A stretch of DNA of 60,000 bases from Nymphaea colorata (GCF_008831285.2 NC_045139.1:4378704-4438703); one strand, 5' to 3'. Numbered from the stretch's first letter, positions 44,166 to 58,727 are shown. Notes: generated by a model from the letters alone, not told the origin. A program made the numbers and translations.

Positions 44166-44174
44166 TATAAATTA
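44166..44174 (+). promoter_or_regulatory. TATA box of the DUF599 gene
   Basis: TATAAATTA lies 224 bases before the chosen ATG and is followed by a GA-rich stretch typical of a plant 5' UTR. It is about 190 bases from the end of the copia-containing segment, so that DNA forms the upstream promoter region. Confidence 0.65.
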
Positions 44175-44199
44175 GCTGCACCTCATGAGCCGTTCATGA

Positions 44200-44389
44200 T
44201 TCGAGAGAGAGAAGAAGAGAGTTGTGTGGCCTGGAGGCATGTCCTAAGTTAGAGAGAAATAGGGAGAGAAAGTGGTGGATGGGGAGTCTTTTAGCAAGTT
44301 AGAGAGGGAGAGAGAGGGAGTGTGTGACCTGTGGAGTCATTTCACAGGTTGCAGAGAGATCGATCTGTAGAGAGAGTGTGTGTGTGTCT
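44200..44389 (+). other. 5' UTR with GA repeats and two short upstream frames
   Basis: The leader has many AGAGAG runs. Two upstream ATGs occur: 44239 (ATG TCC TAA) and 44279 (seven codons to TAG at 44300). They could lower translation of the main frame. The exact transcription start is not visible. Confidence 0.5.
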
Positions 44390-47300
44390 ATGATGATGGA
44401 GAAAGATGAGTTGGATTGGATTCTTGTGCCGCTGGGGTTGGGTCTCATGGTGACCTACCATGTTTGGCTTGCGTACCGCATCGTGGTTCACCCGCAGTAC
44501 ACCGTCATTGGCATCAACGCCGTCAACAGGCAGCTCTGGGTGAAGACCATGATGGAAGTAAGCGCCCCTCCTCTCTCTCTCTCGTTCGTGTTTTGATGTG
44601 TAGAAATAGGGCGAAGAACTTCTGTTTTCATCGAGTTCTTTGTTTTGTTTATGTGACGAAATGGTCGATGGAGTTGCATGCAACTCCTGAATAAAGAAAA
44701 AGTAGTATTCATCGTTCGGTTCTTTATACTTTCTCTGTTTCCGTTAATCATGTTATTAGTTTCCCAAAAAGGTACTCGGTGTCCTTCCTTGAGTTTCCAA
44801 GAGGAATTCGAACCATTGCTTAGTGAGGAAGTCTGCATTAGCACTAAAAAAAGAACATTTCAAAACAGTTCCTGGTTTCACTTTACTGGATCTTGTATTT
44901 TTCGTAAGCAGTTTTTCAGATGTTGGTAGGTTGATCCTCAAAAAACAAATACAAAATCAGCACAAGATGCAAAGCATGAATGAAACAGTGTTTGTTTGTG
45001 GAGGCCCAAATGGATTAAAGCGCCCCACAGGAACCAGTACTTTTATTCCCTTCCCAAGTTTACTGTACAGGAAGGTCGTCTGACAAAATATTAACCAATA
45101 TTTTTTGTTTATAATGGAAGATGAGGGATAGTTTACGTGTACCTTAAAAGACGATGGCTGTTAGAACAGACAAAGGTTCGACAAAGATTGGTGCGAGATC
45201 AGACGAAAAAGGTTTATATCCTCCTGTAGCAACATGTTGGTTTTTCAGAGGTGATTTAAATTAGGATGATGCTATGTTGTCAGGGCTGATTCTTTAGATG
45301 CTCTTTTTTCATTTCGATGTAAGTAAGCTTGGGTTAGATGTGAAGACTCTGAACTGCATATGTAAAAGCTGTTGAGAAATCGAAAATGATCGATTAGAAA
45401 CTTTAAAACTGCAGAGAAGCATGCTTGAATTAGGAGCATAAAGTACCCTATTTAATACCTAAGCAAGAAAATAGCAAACAAAACAATAACTAAAAGAGGC
45501 AGAAATATGCTTCAAATGATCTGCAACTAAACTGGAAGCGCCATCGATTCTGGGGAAGATCCCAACTAACGTCTGATGAAATGTTATTTAAGTCCATGAA
45601 AACTTTGCTCATAATCTGTTAAATTCGTGAGGGATTTGAGCCCATACCATCCTAGCCTTGAATTTCGACTAGGCTAGACCACTTGGGCAACCAAGTGCAT
45701 GAAATGTTGTAAAACTCTTTCTTGTTATCTTTGTTCCTTTATAATTCTATTTTTCTTTTGTTTTTCCCCTTTTTAATCTTACTTTTACATTATTTCTTCC
45801 AGTTCTTTTGTTCTCCTTGTCTTTCTTCCTCCTTTTTTTCCTTTCATCTGCTGCTTTTGGCCCGCCTAGGTGCCGGTCTTGTTCTGCACTGTATTACTCT
45901 GTGATTTTGTGAAACATGAATGCCAACTGCAAAACTTTGCTAAGCGTTGAACCTGCGAGTCCTGTTCCTAAGAAAAGTGACTGTTTGGAACTGTTTCCTA
46001 TTTAATGTAACATACAGACCAGTTTCTTCTCTGTGAGAAAAGTTACTGTTTAGAACTATCCATAACTTCTTATTAGAAGTAAAATAAGAAGTGGGGTCAT
46101 GGTGGATGGTGATGGTGACAATTGCGGCAGCAGCTTTTGTGGTGGTGGTAGAGGCGGCAGTGATGGAGGTAGGGGCGGTGGGGATGGAGGTGGTGGCCAA
46201 CAGGAAAGGCAAGTGCGTTTCCGAGTCCCCTGACCGTCAACCTTAGCTACCAATTATTACTTTAAAATCTGAAAACGCGGCAAGTAAGTGCCTGCTGCCC
46301 TTCTGTGCACCACCATTTAGCTACCATCTGCTTTATCATCATGACAGTTATATCAAATTCCAACTTCCCGCAGAACAATCGCCATTAACGTTTACAACAT
46401 GGAGAATCAGCATCATATGTTTCAACTGTTACTCTGTATGTTCCTTCTGATATATTCACATGGATGTCACTTCTTAGGGATGAATCAGGGCTCTTTGATT
46501 CAGACGCAGGGACAGAAAGAAAAACACAGATTATCTGATAGTTCAGACTTCAGACACAAAGGAACTGTATTTTGCTTGTAAAACGGTCTGGAATAACATA
46601 ATTGAATGAAGAAAGAACCATCAGATTCTAAAATTCTGTTTGTTGAGAACACTTGCTTGTACCCAAAAGTTCCGTTCTTCAAATTCCCCAGTTGCAGCCT
46701 ACCCTAGTCATCTTCTGTCTGAGGAATGATTTGTCACTGCTGTCAGAATACCAGTCTGCTTTAGAATACATTTATTTAGCAAAGTCCCATGTAAATTGAA
46801 TTTTGTGAAACGAGTGTTTGCTTATGGTGTTGTATGAACTATGAAGTATGACTCACGAAAAAATGGATATGGCAATCTGCCAACTTTCATTTCAGGATCC
46901 TGGTAAAAATGGCATACTTGCAGTTCAAACTCTGAGGAACAACATAATGGCATCAACACTCATAGCATCCACTGCAATCATGCTCAGCTCGTTGATCGCC
47001 GTCCTGATGACGAGTAACGGGACTGGCCTGTCGTCCAAACCTGGTGCAGAAACTGTTCTTTTCCAAGGCAGCACCAGCAGATTGGCACTGTCAATCAAGT
47101 TCTTCTCCATCCTCCTCTGTTTCTTAACTGCATTCCTACTGAACGTGCAGTCGATCCGGTACTACAGCCATGCCGGAATCCTCATCAACGTGCCGCTGAA
47201 GAAGCATTCACCAGTTCTCACTCCAGACTACGTGGGGAGGGCCGTTAACCGGGGAAGCTACTTCTGGTCTTTAGGATTAAGGGCATTCTATTTCTCGTTC

Positions 47301-47444
47301 CCTCTGTTTCTTTGGGTGTTTGGTCCAATACCCATGTTCTTGTGCTGCATTGTTCTGGTGTTCTTGCTCTATTTTCTTGATATTCCTCTTGGTAGCTGCT
47401 TGGATGATGGCTCCGAGAAGAATGACATAGCAGAGATGGTTTAG
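44390..47444 (+). CDS. DUF599 family membrane protein, two exons
   Basis: Exon 1 is 44390-44557 and exon 2 is 46896-47444; the 2338-base intron is phase 0 with GTAAGC donor and TTTCAG acceptor. The product is 238 residues. It belongs to the plant DUF599 family, whose function is not established. Landmarks are L-V-P-L-G-L near the start, Y-H-V-W-L-A-Y-R (23-30), A-V-Q-T-L-R-N-N-I-M-A-S (about 65-76), N-V-Q-S-I-R-Y-Y (about 139-146), N-R-G-S-Y-F-W-S-L-G-L-R-A-F-Y (about 174-188) and F-G-P-I-P-M-F. Hydrophobic segments lie at about 10-30, 73-94, 119-141 and 186-218, so it is an integral membrane protein. Length and motifs match the family and no lesion is seen. Three ATGs in a row start the frame; the first is chosen. 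A GA repeat follows the stop. Confidence 0.92.
44558..46895 (+). other. Intron of the DUF599 gene
   Basis: This holds no credible gene. A T-rich stretch lies at 45720-45850 and GGTGGTGG-type triplets at 46080-46200. The Pro- or Thr-rich frames on the minus strand there are by-products of the triplets. Confidence 0.85.
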
Positions 47445-47560
47445 AGAGAGAGGGAGAGAGAGAGAGAGAGAGAGATTCAATCGAAGTTGAATCATGTAGG
47501 GAACTGCTAACTCGTAGAGCTTATCAGACTGGATATATTGATTGAAGAACATGATTCATT
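47445..47560 (+). other. 3' UTR of the DUF599 gene with (GA)n
   Basis: GAGAGA units at 47447-47475 follow the stop. No AATAAA is seen nearby, so the poly(A) site is not placed. Confidence 0.5.
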
Positions 47561-47647
47561 CACCGGAAACTTTGGTTTCTGCTGGGAAAGTAAAAGTGTC
47601 CACTGTCCATGATCTTTTCTCTTCTTCGTCTTCTCCTTCACTTTCAG

Positions 47648-48600
47648 GGATGTCAACGGTCGGATTTGAGTACGGGTTTAATCCTTTTAGTATCCATGTT
47701 TATATTTTTTTGAGCGGAAGTCGGATTCCAATGTGAAAGAAGAAACATATATACCATATCTTAATCCAAATCCGAATTCACGTTTGAATCTAAATCCGGC
47801 TTTTAAACGGAATCCAAACCGAAATACAGTACGTTGAGGTACAAATTTTAAAATGTATGAACACTGTATAATATCTTTGCTTAAGCCTATGTCCGATCTG
47901 AATCTAAACCCGAATTCAATCAAATATTTACTTGGATGTCATTTTTGAAACCTACATCCCGTCCCATTTTTTAATTAGATACCAAACTTTTTTTATTATC
48001 ACCCAGTCATCTAATTAAAACTAAAACTATCTGATATCTGATGCATTAAAAAAATATATAAAGAAAAATGTGAGAATTAATATTAGATGATGAAAATATT
48101 CATCACCCTTTTTTTTTTGTTTCTTATGGACTCGATACATTATTAAATGTTATTTATTTTAATAATAATATATATTTCTTTATTAAAAATATAGTTTATA
48201 TTAAAAAACTATTTTACATTTAAAATTAATTTTTATTTTAATTGGGTTGTGCCTGGGCTCAGATTTTGGGTCTCAGGTTGGGCTCGGGCCTGGGTTTCCA
48301 GGTTCCAAACTGGCCCCATACTCAATGTGATTTTAAAAAATCAGAGTCACCATTCAATTTTCTCTCTCTCTCTCTTTGATATATATATATATATATATAT
48401 ATGAAATGGTTCATTTAAACTCAGAACCAACCAGGATAGCCATCTCGGCTCGAGTTTAAACCTTACTGTGCTCGAGCTGTGGATTTTCAGAGTCGAGCTG
48501 CCCTTGTGAACACCCCTATATGTTGAATTGGTTGTTCGGACCTGACCGAACAAAATGGCATGATTTCCCAACTACTGTAACCTCTAATATGTGGACTTGA
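47648..48600. mobile_element. Decayed hAT-like fragments
   Basis: GGGATGTCAACGG near 47648 is a typical start of plant hAT-type non-autonomous elements, and the following AATCCGAATTC/AAATCCGGC words are their usual self-similar interior. At 48230-48320 GGGCTCGGGCCTGG-type wording marks a second piece. GTGAACACCCCTA at 48506-48518 marks the end of a third. A (CT)n(AT)n tract lies at 48359-48401. No target duplication was found. Confidence 0.4.
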
Positions 48601-49600
48601 TGACATCTTGAATTTTTAAACCTTGTTCAATTGGGTGTAACGTTTCACATATTAACCATACGAAAACCCAAAAGAATTCACACAAATATGAGAAAACCCC
48701 TTACGTTTGATGAATATTTTAACTCTTCTTTTTAACCCCAGATCACTTGAGTCAAGGATAAAAACACAACCATTTAAACTCTTGTTAGAAGTATTTTAAG
48801 ACCATGCTATTAAATTAAGACTAATTTTTTATAAGAACATGCTAATATTTAAAGTTGCTTTTGTGAAGAATATTGATTTTTTTTAATTTACTGTCAAAAT
48901 TTAGATGGTCTAAGGGCCGCTGTTACTTTTTCTTTTCTGTGTTTGTTACAAAAAAGTATATTTAAACTTGGAAATTATTTACGTAATATATATGTTTCCT
49001 ATCTAGTTACTCTTAAGAGCATGTTTATAACGTTATATGGCAAAAATACACGATAATTTTTTTAAATATTGAGCTTGAGCTAGCTTTTACGTGCGTGGTG
49101 ATGAATATTTTACTGTCATTTATCATTCTTCATTCTGAAAGTGATTCTCATGGTCCTTTGTAACTCTTCCAGATGCAAATATTCTGACAGCCATGGACAC
49201 AAATAGTTAAAAGCAGGTATGAAATAGGACACGAAGAACATGGTGAAGTTGTTTTCTTCATGTAGGAATCTTGTTTGGTGTCTTAATAGGAAAACACGGA
49301 AAGATTTAGAGATGCTACTACTACCGCTTTTCTCTGCTTGGCCAAATTTTGATCGCTGTCCTCGTTAACCCAACCGCTCTGTCTCTTCAAATTACCTTAC
49401 ACATAGAAAATGGAACTTTAGAATCTCCAGAATTAGGCAGAGAAGGTGGAACTTTAGAATCATTCGCATATAACAGGAAAATGCATGATCTTTTCTCTTT
49501 TGCTATCTGTCCTGTAACCTTCGATTGAGCCTTTGATTCACCTCTTGAATTTTTCTCTTGAACAGGAATCAAGTCACCTTCTTTTATATCTTTCTTCTTA
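48601..49600. other. AT-rich intergenic sequence, nothing recognised
   Basis: No gene, RNA or terminal repeat was seen. Confidence 0.5.
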
Positions 49601-50186
49601 AAACTTGTGCTTGGGGTTCACTATCAATTTGGAAACAAAGGAAGAATGTACTAACCGATTTTCAGATGACACAGATTGTGTAAGTAAAGTGCCGACTGTA
49701 CTTAAAAGAACAAAAGAACGAATTGGTCATAAAATTACAAAATTCAGATGGAGTTGACAAAGGCAGTAAGGCAAAATGTCAGTTCTTCTTCTTTTTGCCT
49801 CTTTCTCTCCCTTCTTTCCCCTCGTGCTTTTGCTCTGGTTATGGTTACTATTCTTTATATTTTTTTTTTTGTCCTTGCTTTGAATGCTATTTTTTTCTTA
49901 TGTCTCTTTTATTTCTTTTATGTCTTTGTTGATTGGTGATGCTTTGTCTCCTATAATAAGTTTTCATTTTGTCACCTCTCCCTAAATTAACGCATCCTGC
50001 ATCCTGTTATTACCAATTTCAAGATAACATAACAAAGATCATTAAAACTGTAGAGCGTCTAAGAGATTGTGATTAATTTCTTTGATCTTCTTTTACCAAC
50101 CCATTTAAAACTTCATCTGATTTTATATTTTGCACTTCCACACAGATAAGTGCATCTGCCTATTCAGGTGTTTCTTTATTGGTATC

Positions 50187-50190
<4 letters not shown>

Positions 50191-50265
<75 letters not shown>
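50191..50265. repeat. (AT)n(AG)n microsatellite
   Basis: About 21 AT units then about 16 AG units. Confidence 0.95.
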
Positions 50266-50269
<4 letters not shown>

Positions 50270-50773
50270 GTAAAAACTAGACCAGTTAGATAAAGAAAAA
50301 TAAAAACAGACCCTTTTAAAATCAACTATTGTCTATTATTATTTTTTTGCAATCTAACCTTATGGTTATAAATATGATTTTAAGATAAATTCGGTGAGAA
50401 ACATACCTTAAGTTAGTTGTTTTTTTAATAATAAAAGAGATGAACTGTTCTCACAACATCAAAATTTGGATAGTGGAAAGATTTTTTTTTATAAAAATAC
50501 TTTAGATAAAAATACTTAAACTAAAGCATGATTTATGTTAAGCTAGTGCATAAATGGTTTTTATCTCTTATCCAAGTGGTCTGGTATCTACCCATAACTT
50601 TATATATATATATATATATATGCTTCATTTCAATGCTAAAAAGAAGAGTAGTGGTTGAGGGAGACAGAATTATCCTTTTGCTCATCTCAATGCTACAAGG
50701 AAGAGTTGCGATCAAGGGAAACAATAAGGAGGCCTATCTCATCCCTTGCCTAACCAGTTATATTTGGCTCTTT

Positions 50774-50879
<106 letters not shown>

Positions 50880-53272
50880 CAATAGAAAAAGATTTAATTA
50901 ATTAAGTCGAAATTAGGTAACATGCTATCACAAAGGGAGTCATCAGATGTGAATTGGAAACCAGCTTATATCGAAAGGCCGGCCTGGGTGGGCCTGACTA
51001 AGCCCGGTTCGACCCGATAAATTTTTTTAATATTAATTATATTGATTTTTATATATACTTATAATATTTGTTACAATTAATTATATTTATATGATATTTT
51101 ATATTAAAAATAAATATCTTTTAATTTAATCGGCCTGTGTTTGGGTTTTGGGTGTCAGGCTCGGCTCAAGTAGCTCTCTTTACATTCATAATGTCTTGTA
51201 TAATCTGCCATTCACTGCTTAACAGTTAAACAGGATTACTGAGAGTGTAGTTTGGACATGGACAAGATCCACGAGCATCCAATAAAGTTTAAGTGCATCA
51301 CGAGGACTATGGTGTGAAGGCGTCAGTAGTTTGGATTTTTTTTCCAACTAGTGACCCGAATCTCTATCTTTAGGTATCGCTAGAGATGTCCACCCGAAGA
51401 TATAATCTAACATTTGATTCATATGCAGATTTGACTGGTTGTATTCCATAAGAAAATCCAGATCTGATTCAGAAAACTGGATGCGGATTTGTTTCGTATT
51501 TCATACCCAATTTCAGTGGACACCTGAATCATATTACATGGAAAAAATTGGATAACATTTAGTATTTGTATACCTAAATCTGAATCCGAACTCCAATACT
51601 AATAAACAATACCAGATTACTCATTTATGCTGATGTTATATCCGATCCAAATCTAATCCATTAACATCCAATGATTCTATTTTCTTTTTAATAGAAATTT
51701 TTTGCTTTTATTATAAAAAATAAAAGACATTTGAATGCCGCAAAATGAGCCACGGTTCATTGCCGTGGTGAACAGGAGAGTGGCCCCCACCATTTGAGAG
51801 ATAAAAGGGCATTAAGTTTTTCAGTTTGATGGATTAAAACCTGGAATTGGCAAAAAATTTCTAAAAATAAGCTTCCTGAAATAAATGAATGGAAAAAATC
51901 TTTTAATTCTCATTTTGATGTGTGTGTGATGACTAAGAAATAAATTTTCAAAAAAATTATTTCTTAGTTTGATAATAAAAAATTATATTTCCATATTTAC
52001 ATAACATGAATTAATCTAAATTATCAAGGTCAAACCTTTTGGGCTCAATCTGATACCTGGCGTCAGGTCGTCAGACCAAAAGAAAAAGGAAAAGGTTTGG
52101 AAAATCTATAAAACAGACATCTGCAGTCTATGAAGGAGTCGATACTTGGATGTAAGTGAAACTTTTTAGGATAATACGGATAAGACGGTCAATGACGTCA
52201 TGTTAACAATATAAGCTGACGCTTGAATATAGTGCATATGAAGCTTTTGTTCAATATCTAAAGAATAGTTATCACAAATTAGAGAATGTATTTATTTGCT
52301 GGTCCTTAGTTACTAAGCCAAGTTTTTCACTAGATAGTTATTTAAAAAACTACTTGTTTAGGTAGTCTAGTCACTGATCTAGGGTTACGAGTACTGCTGC
52401 AACAAGTACAAAAACAAATTTTCTAGGCAGTCTTGCCAAAAGTAATTTCCTTTCACTTTTCCAAAAGTTTTTTTTTTTTTTAAATTTAGAGGCATTGTAA
52501 TCTTCTGACTTCTATCCTAATTTCTAAGTATTGACAGGAGATCTTTCTAACAGCTATTATAAATGATCAATGGACCCTTTTAACATCATCATGGATTAGT
52601 GAAGTCTCCTCCATGATAATGACATGGGCATGACTAAGGCCACGTCCCAACGCTGGCCAACTGGAGGATTAACTAAGAGATATGAGGACGATCATTTGGA
52701 CCCATTCAATTCTCTGATATATATAAGAGGATGTCATGCTTTTGTTCACCAGTATCCATCTAATTATTTAAAGTTTTATGTGCATGGTGATGCCTAGTGC
52801 AAATTTCTCACTCCATATAAATGATCACATATCTTGAAAGTATCATCTGATCGTGTGTTTCTATGTACGTTATTATTCAAAATGGACTGTTATATCCATA
52901 ATATCCTAAAATATCAACAAATGGCATCTTTTATAGATACAATTATCTTCCAAAATCTCACATTTTCCTAGAAATAATACAGCAATAGAGGCAATATTTT
53001 CTCTTTGGCGTAATATAATTTTATTAAAAAAAACATTCTATAAAAGAAAGACATCTTCACCTCTAGGTGCAATGAAAGAGCTCACAAGGATATATAGAGG
53101 CTCGAGTAATAACTTTGACCAATCTACGGAACATATATATATAGAGAGAGAGAGAGACCTCAAACCGTTTTTTGTACTTTCTCTTCTTCTTCTTTTATAT
53201 GGATGCTTCTTCTGTGTCTTCAAAACTCATTCATTATCAACTGTCTATCTTTCATCTTGGTTTTTCCCTTTA

Positions 53273-53499
53273 GATTGTGTTTGATCCGAGGTTGCATTAA
53301 AAGACATGTTTTGAGATATCTTCAGTTTAAACAAATGAGGATCTTAATAACATGAATTTCAAATTCATGCTACATATTAAAAACCATGAATTTAAGATCG
53401 GATTTGTGGGGAGATGTCCGATCTTAAATCCATGGATTTGAGATATTAGAGTTTTCATATCACAATGGATCTCAGATCTATGGTGAACCAAACACAACC
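53273..53499. mobile_element. Tourist-like MITE, 227 bp (copy C)
   Basis: The same ends as the copy B element, with TTA on both sides (53270-53272 and 53500-53502). Confidence 0.8.
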
Positions 53500-53738
53500 T
53501 TACACTTTCAATTCTGCACTTATGGTCTCAAGAATGCACTCTCCCATGCTTTAGTCTTGTTTTTTTCCTTCATTGGTTTTGGATTTGCACTTATTGTCTT
53601 TAGAATGCAGTTGCATTGCTAGTGCACATTTTCTTCTTTGCAAGTTCCAATCCGTGAACCTATGTCTTCCCTTCTATGTGGGCAGGCTTAAATTTACAGG
53701 ATGGTGTTCCCTTGACAAACCAATGAAGTAAAATTAAA

Positions 53739-54225
53739 GCAGCCCAAGAGGTCTAATCTTGTGTACTACCATATTATTTCTTTTTTCTTTTGTTATCCAT
53801 TGATGAAGATGGAGATAGATGTGTGGTCTTTACATACAATTTTCCTCAAAGCAGGAGTTGAAGCAGGTGTGGGCTACGTGTGGTCTAAACATGACTATAT
53901 ATGTTGTTTCCAAAAGCATCCCCTTTGCCCTTCAACTCATTTACACTCCAAAAGTCGACTGATGCGTCGTAAAATAAAATTTCTATGGGCCTCTGACCCA
54001 AGTTGAATGAAGGTGAGACCTCAAATCCTCGGATCTCATACATTCAGTTTGTGTTCGATAGCCTTGGTTCTTAGATCTGATGCTGCATAAAAAGGTATGT
54101 TTTGGGAGATTTCAATTTAATCAAATAGTGAATCTTGGATTTAAGATCAATGCTACATGTTAAAAACCATGGATTTAAGGTATGACAGAAGGAGGTCTGA
54201 TATTAAAACTATGGATTTGAGATTA
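53739..54225 (+). repeat. Dispersed repeat block W, continuation of copy C
   Basis: This follows E (6660-7140) beyond the point where B diverges. It ends in a truncated second Tourist-like MITE (from 54047, TCA before it) that has lost its right end near 54220. Confidence 0.75.
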
Positions 54226-54760
54226 TATAGATATGAAATATATAGATCAATTATGAGTCACTTATTAAATTGTTCAGTATTGGTTTATTAATACAGACAG
54301 TAACTTCCAATTTCATCCTCTTAAGACTCCCATAGCTCCAGTGTACATGCACATCACCTGTAAGCCAATATCACCCCCAACTAAGAGGCGTTGATATGCT
54401 TCAATCTTTTAAATCACAGCCATTATGGCTGTTCAAAAGAGAGACGTCTCTCATTCTATCCAAAATTGTACACGCACTGCACCTTCATATCTACTTAGTT
54501 CATTAATACAGACAATAAATTCCAATTTCGTCCTCTTAAGATTCCCCAAGCTCCAGTATACGGCTCATTGTGGTGCATATTATTTTCACAAGTCCCATAA
54601 TTATAGAAAAGTTAAAACCTGATCCTTATAATAAGGGAAAAAGAATTTGATTTGGGGCAGACGCCGAATACTCGAGCTTGGGGAAGAATCTTAAGAGGAT
54701 GAAATTGGAATTTATTGTCTGTGTTAATGAACTAAGTAGATATGAAATATATGGATCAAT
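54226..54760. repeat. Fold-back region with a ~70-bp inverted repeat
   Basis: 54484-54556 and 54672-54745 are near-perfect reverse complements (TTCATATCTACTTAG against CTAAGTAGATATGAA, with CCAATTT and CCTCTTAAG inside). A direct copy of the left arm lies at 54289-54340 and an AGATATGAAATATATAGATC word at 54232 matches 54740. Block X lies between. This looks like one or more MITE-like insertions around block X. No clear target duplication was found. Confidence 0.7.
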
Positions 54761-56217
<1,457 letters not shown>

Positions 56218-56225
56218 CCTTGGAG

Positions 56226-56397
56226 GAGTGGCCGAGCGAGAAAAATTGTCCGAAGGAGTACTCATTTAAAAATAATCGTATCTGGTGGGGTACTTATATA
56301 TAACTAAGATAAATGTTTGAAGATGCCCATTTAAAAATAAAGAAATTTTAAGAGGCTGGCGTAGGCAACTGCCAGTCACCATGTAGCTCTGTCACTA
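56226..56397. mobile_element. hAT-type MITE, 172 bp
   Basis: An exact 8-bp duplication CCTTGGAG flanks it (56218-56225 and 56398-56405). The ends are short imperfect inverted repeats (GAGTGGCCGAGC against TAGTGACAGAGC). Eight-base target duplications are the mark of hAT elements. It is non-coding. Confidence 0.65.
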
Positions 56398-56405
56398 CCT
56401 TGGAG

Positions 56406-57970
56406 CAGTGACTTGGGTCTCATCTCATGAGGCTGGATACCTAGATACAGTCACTGAAAATAATGTTTTTATATCAAATATTCAATCCATGGGCCAGTGG
56501 CAGCGCAAAACTTTTGGTTGTTGAGGTATTAATTCAAAAACTTTTCAATGTGAAAGTAAGAGTATTAATTTTGTGGGGCTGGTATGGGCAAATAAGAATA
56601 AAGAAAAGTCATATCCGAATGTAAATTTGAAATCCGATTTCACAATCCAAATCCGATTTTCATATTCATATCTAAATCCGAATCCGAATTTTAAACTGAA
56701 TTTTTGCCAATTTTGAAAATATAAGAGCACTAGATATAGGAGATTTATCCAAAAATTAAATCCGATCTAAATTCAATCAGATATTTTTGCATATCAGACT
56801 CCAAATTTAAATCCGATCGGATGTCATTTCTTCAATCTGAATCTGATCTGATTTCGTAATCAGATATTCAATTTTCTTTTTCACATCCAATTCTTTTGGA
56901 TTGATTCGATAAGATATCCAATTCAAATCGGATCTATGGACATTCGTATCTGCGACTAGTCTCATCGCCATGTTGAAAACAAGAATACCGCTACTCTTAC
57001 CTTTATTTTTTGATTGATTCCTCTGTTGTCTTCTATCATATTTTAAAAAAAAAAAAAAGGAAAAAGAGGGAAAGTGAAAAGACTAGCTACAAGAGCTGAA
57101 TTGCAGCACTTACAAGCAAAAAAAAAAAAAATGAAGGCGACTACAAGGGCTAGGGAAAGTGCCATGAATATCATAGTTATCATGTGAACAACTGGGTGCA
57201 ATTGAGACCAATTTTCTACTCAAAATGGGAGGTCATAAGTGCAGCGTCCTCCACTTAAGCCTTGAGCAGTGCGCTCCAGCACTCGGTGTAAGAATGTGCC
57301 ACATTGAGCTCAAAGACAACCAAATAGTGCGACAACTCAAATTCGAATAAATTATTCAGTATGTATAGTCTAGTATATAGTGCATGATAACCCTAACCTT
57401 ATGACATTATTTTAGTAGGCTTTACGCTTTACCTTGTTATTAAAGCACCTAGCGCATATCTTAAAGATACTGTCGATTCTAGGGAAGGAAAAGACTTGAT
57501 TTCTTCAAAATGAGACTTATTTAATCCATTTCCATATAAACATGTAATGGTATGAAGTAACCCTAAGCTGGTCGACAGGTTAGCAACCCACTGTCCGAAA
57601 AAGATGCCCAATTCTCCTCCTTCATTCTCTTGCCTTAATAGTCCTAGTTACATCGACATCAACAATAGAACAATAGCAGTGGTATACCTTTCAACTCAAA
57701 AACACACACACACATATATATATATATATAACACATGCAGCTGCATGCATTATATGTACAATTAAACCAATCTCATTTTCGTAATTATAATGATTCTAGC
57801 ACACCTTACATTTTTTAGCTTATTTTAGCAGATTAGATCATTACACAAATTAATGTGATCCGTATTTTGAAAATCATAGAGATATCTGTATAAATGCATG
57901 TTCTTTCGACATGTAACACGAGTTTCAAAAGCTAAAGGAGTCATGTCATTTGGTTTCAGCTTCTTCCAGC
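56406..57970. other. Sequence with hAT-like wording, no gene
   Basis: 56600-56960 is rich in AATCCGAATCCG/ATCCGATC words, as in the fragment at 47648. The remainder has only A-runs and a short (AT)n near 57715. No gene was seen. Confidence 0.4.
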
Positions 57971-57976
57971 TATACC

Positions 57977-57979
<3 letters not shown>

Positions 57980-58043
<64 letters not shown>
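57980..58043. repeat. (AT)n microsatellite
   Basis: About 32 AT units. Confidence 0.95.
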
Positions 58044-58049
<6 letters not shown>

Positions 58050-58434
58050 ATTCCAAGTGGACTTGTGGGATTGAGATAGTGTCCATTAATATGTCACCAA
58101 TAACTTAGTGGCCTAGCTTGGGCGACCTGAAAAGGGAGGTGCACCACTTGCAGCCTTATGCTTGAGGCTGCTAAAAATATGCAGTGCTAGTTCCATGGCT
58201 CTACTTAAAAGAGTGATAAATGGCATTGTTATGAGCTCAAGAGGAGTGCTGAGAGCCCCCAATTTTGGAATCATGAAAAGGGTTCCCTATGGTTCCCACT
58301 ATGTTATAATAATGGACATCCACCAACCAGGAAAATGATGTTGGTCACTTGAGCACTTGGGCAATGTACATTTTTATGTACTTCAACTTCTGCTTCTTTA
58401 CCTACCAAGAGGCCACTTTATTGAGAGGACAAGA

Positions 58435-58593
58435 GTTCTGGGGTGAGCAAGCGGTTAACAACTTGTGCGGGGTAATGTTTCTGACTCCGGCACCAACTTT
58501 GCTTTAATGTATGCTTCCGATGCAAACCTGTTGGGATCTCGCTCCCCACGATTTTATTGTTGTATTAACGTATACTTATATTTAAAAAAAAAA
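58435..58593 (+). mobile_element. Possible tRNA-derived SINE
   Basis: GGTGAGCAAGCGGTTAAC resembles a pol III A box and GTTTCTGACTCCGGC a B box with one extra base. An A-run closes the block at 58579-58593. No flanking duplication was found, so the call is tentative. Confidence 0.35.
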
Positions 58594-58727
58594 AAGTTGC
58601 GACATGAGCTTATGATTTCGAAGTGGGAGCAAAAAGATCAAGGTATGATGGAAGGATTCAAAGAAGTTGGTGTTAGAGGCAGAAACCTTTTACTGGGGGG
58701 AATTAGTACATACTAACCCATTATTAG

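Noticed and set aside
44324-44389. Upstream extension of DUF599 exon 1
   Set aside because: It would need a GTG start. The triple ATG at 44390 fits the family's usual N-terminus.
46056-46253. Pro-rich minus-strand frame inside the DUF599 intron
   Set aside because: It is the reverse reading of GGTGGTGG triplets within the intron.
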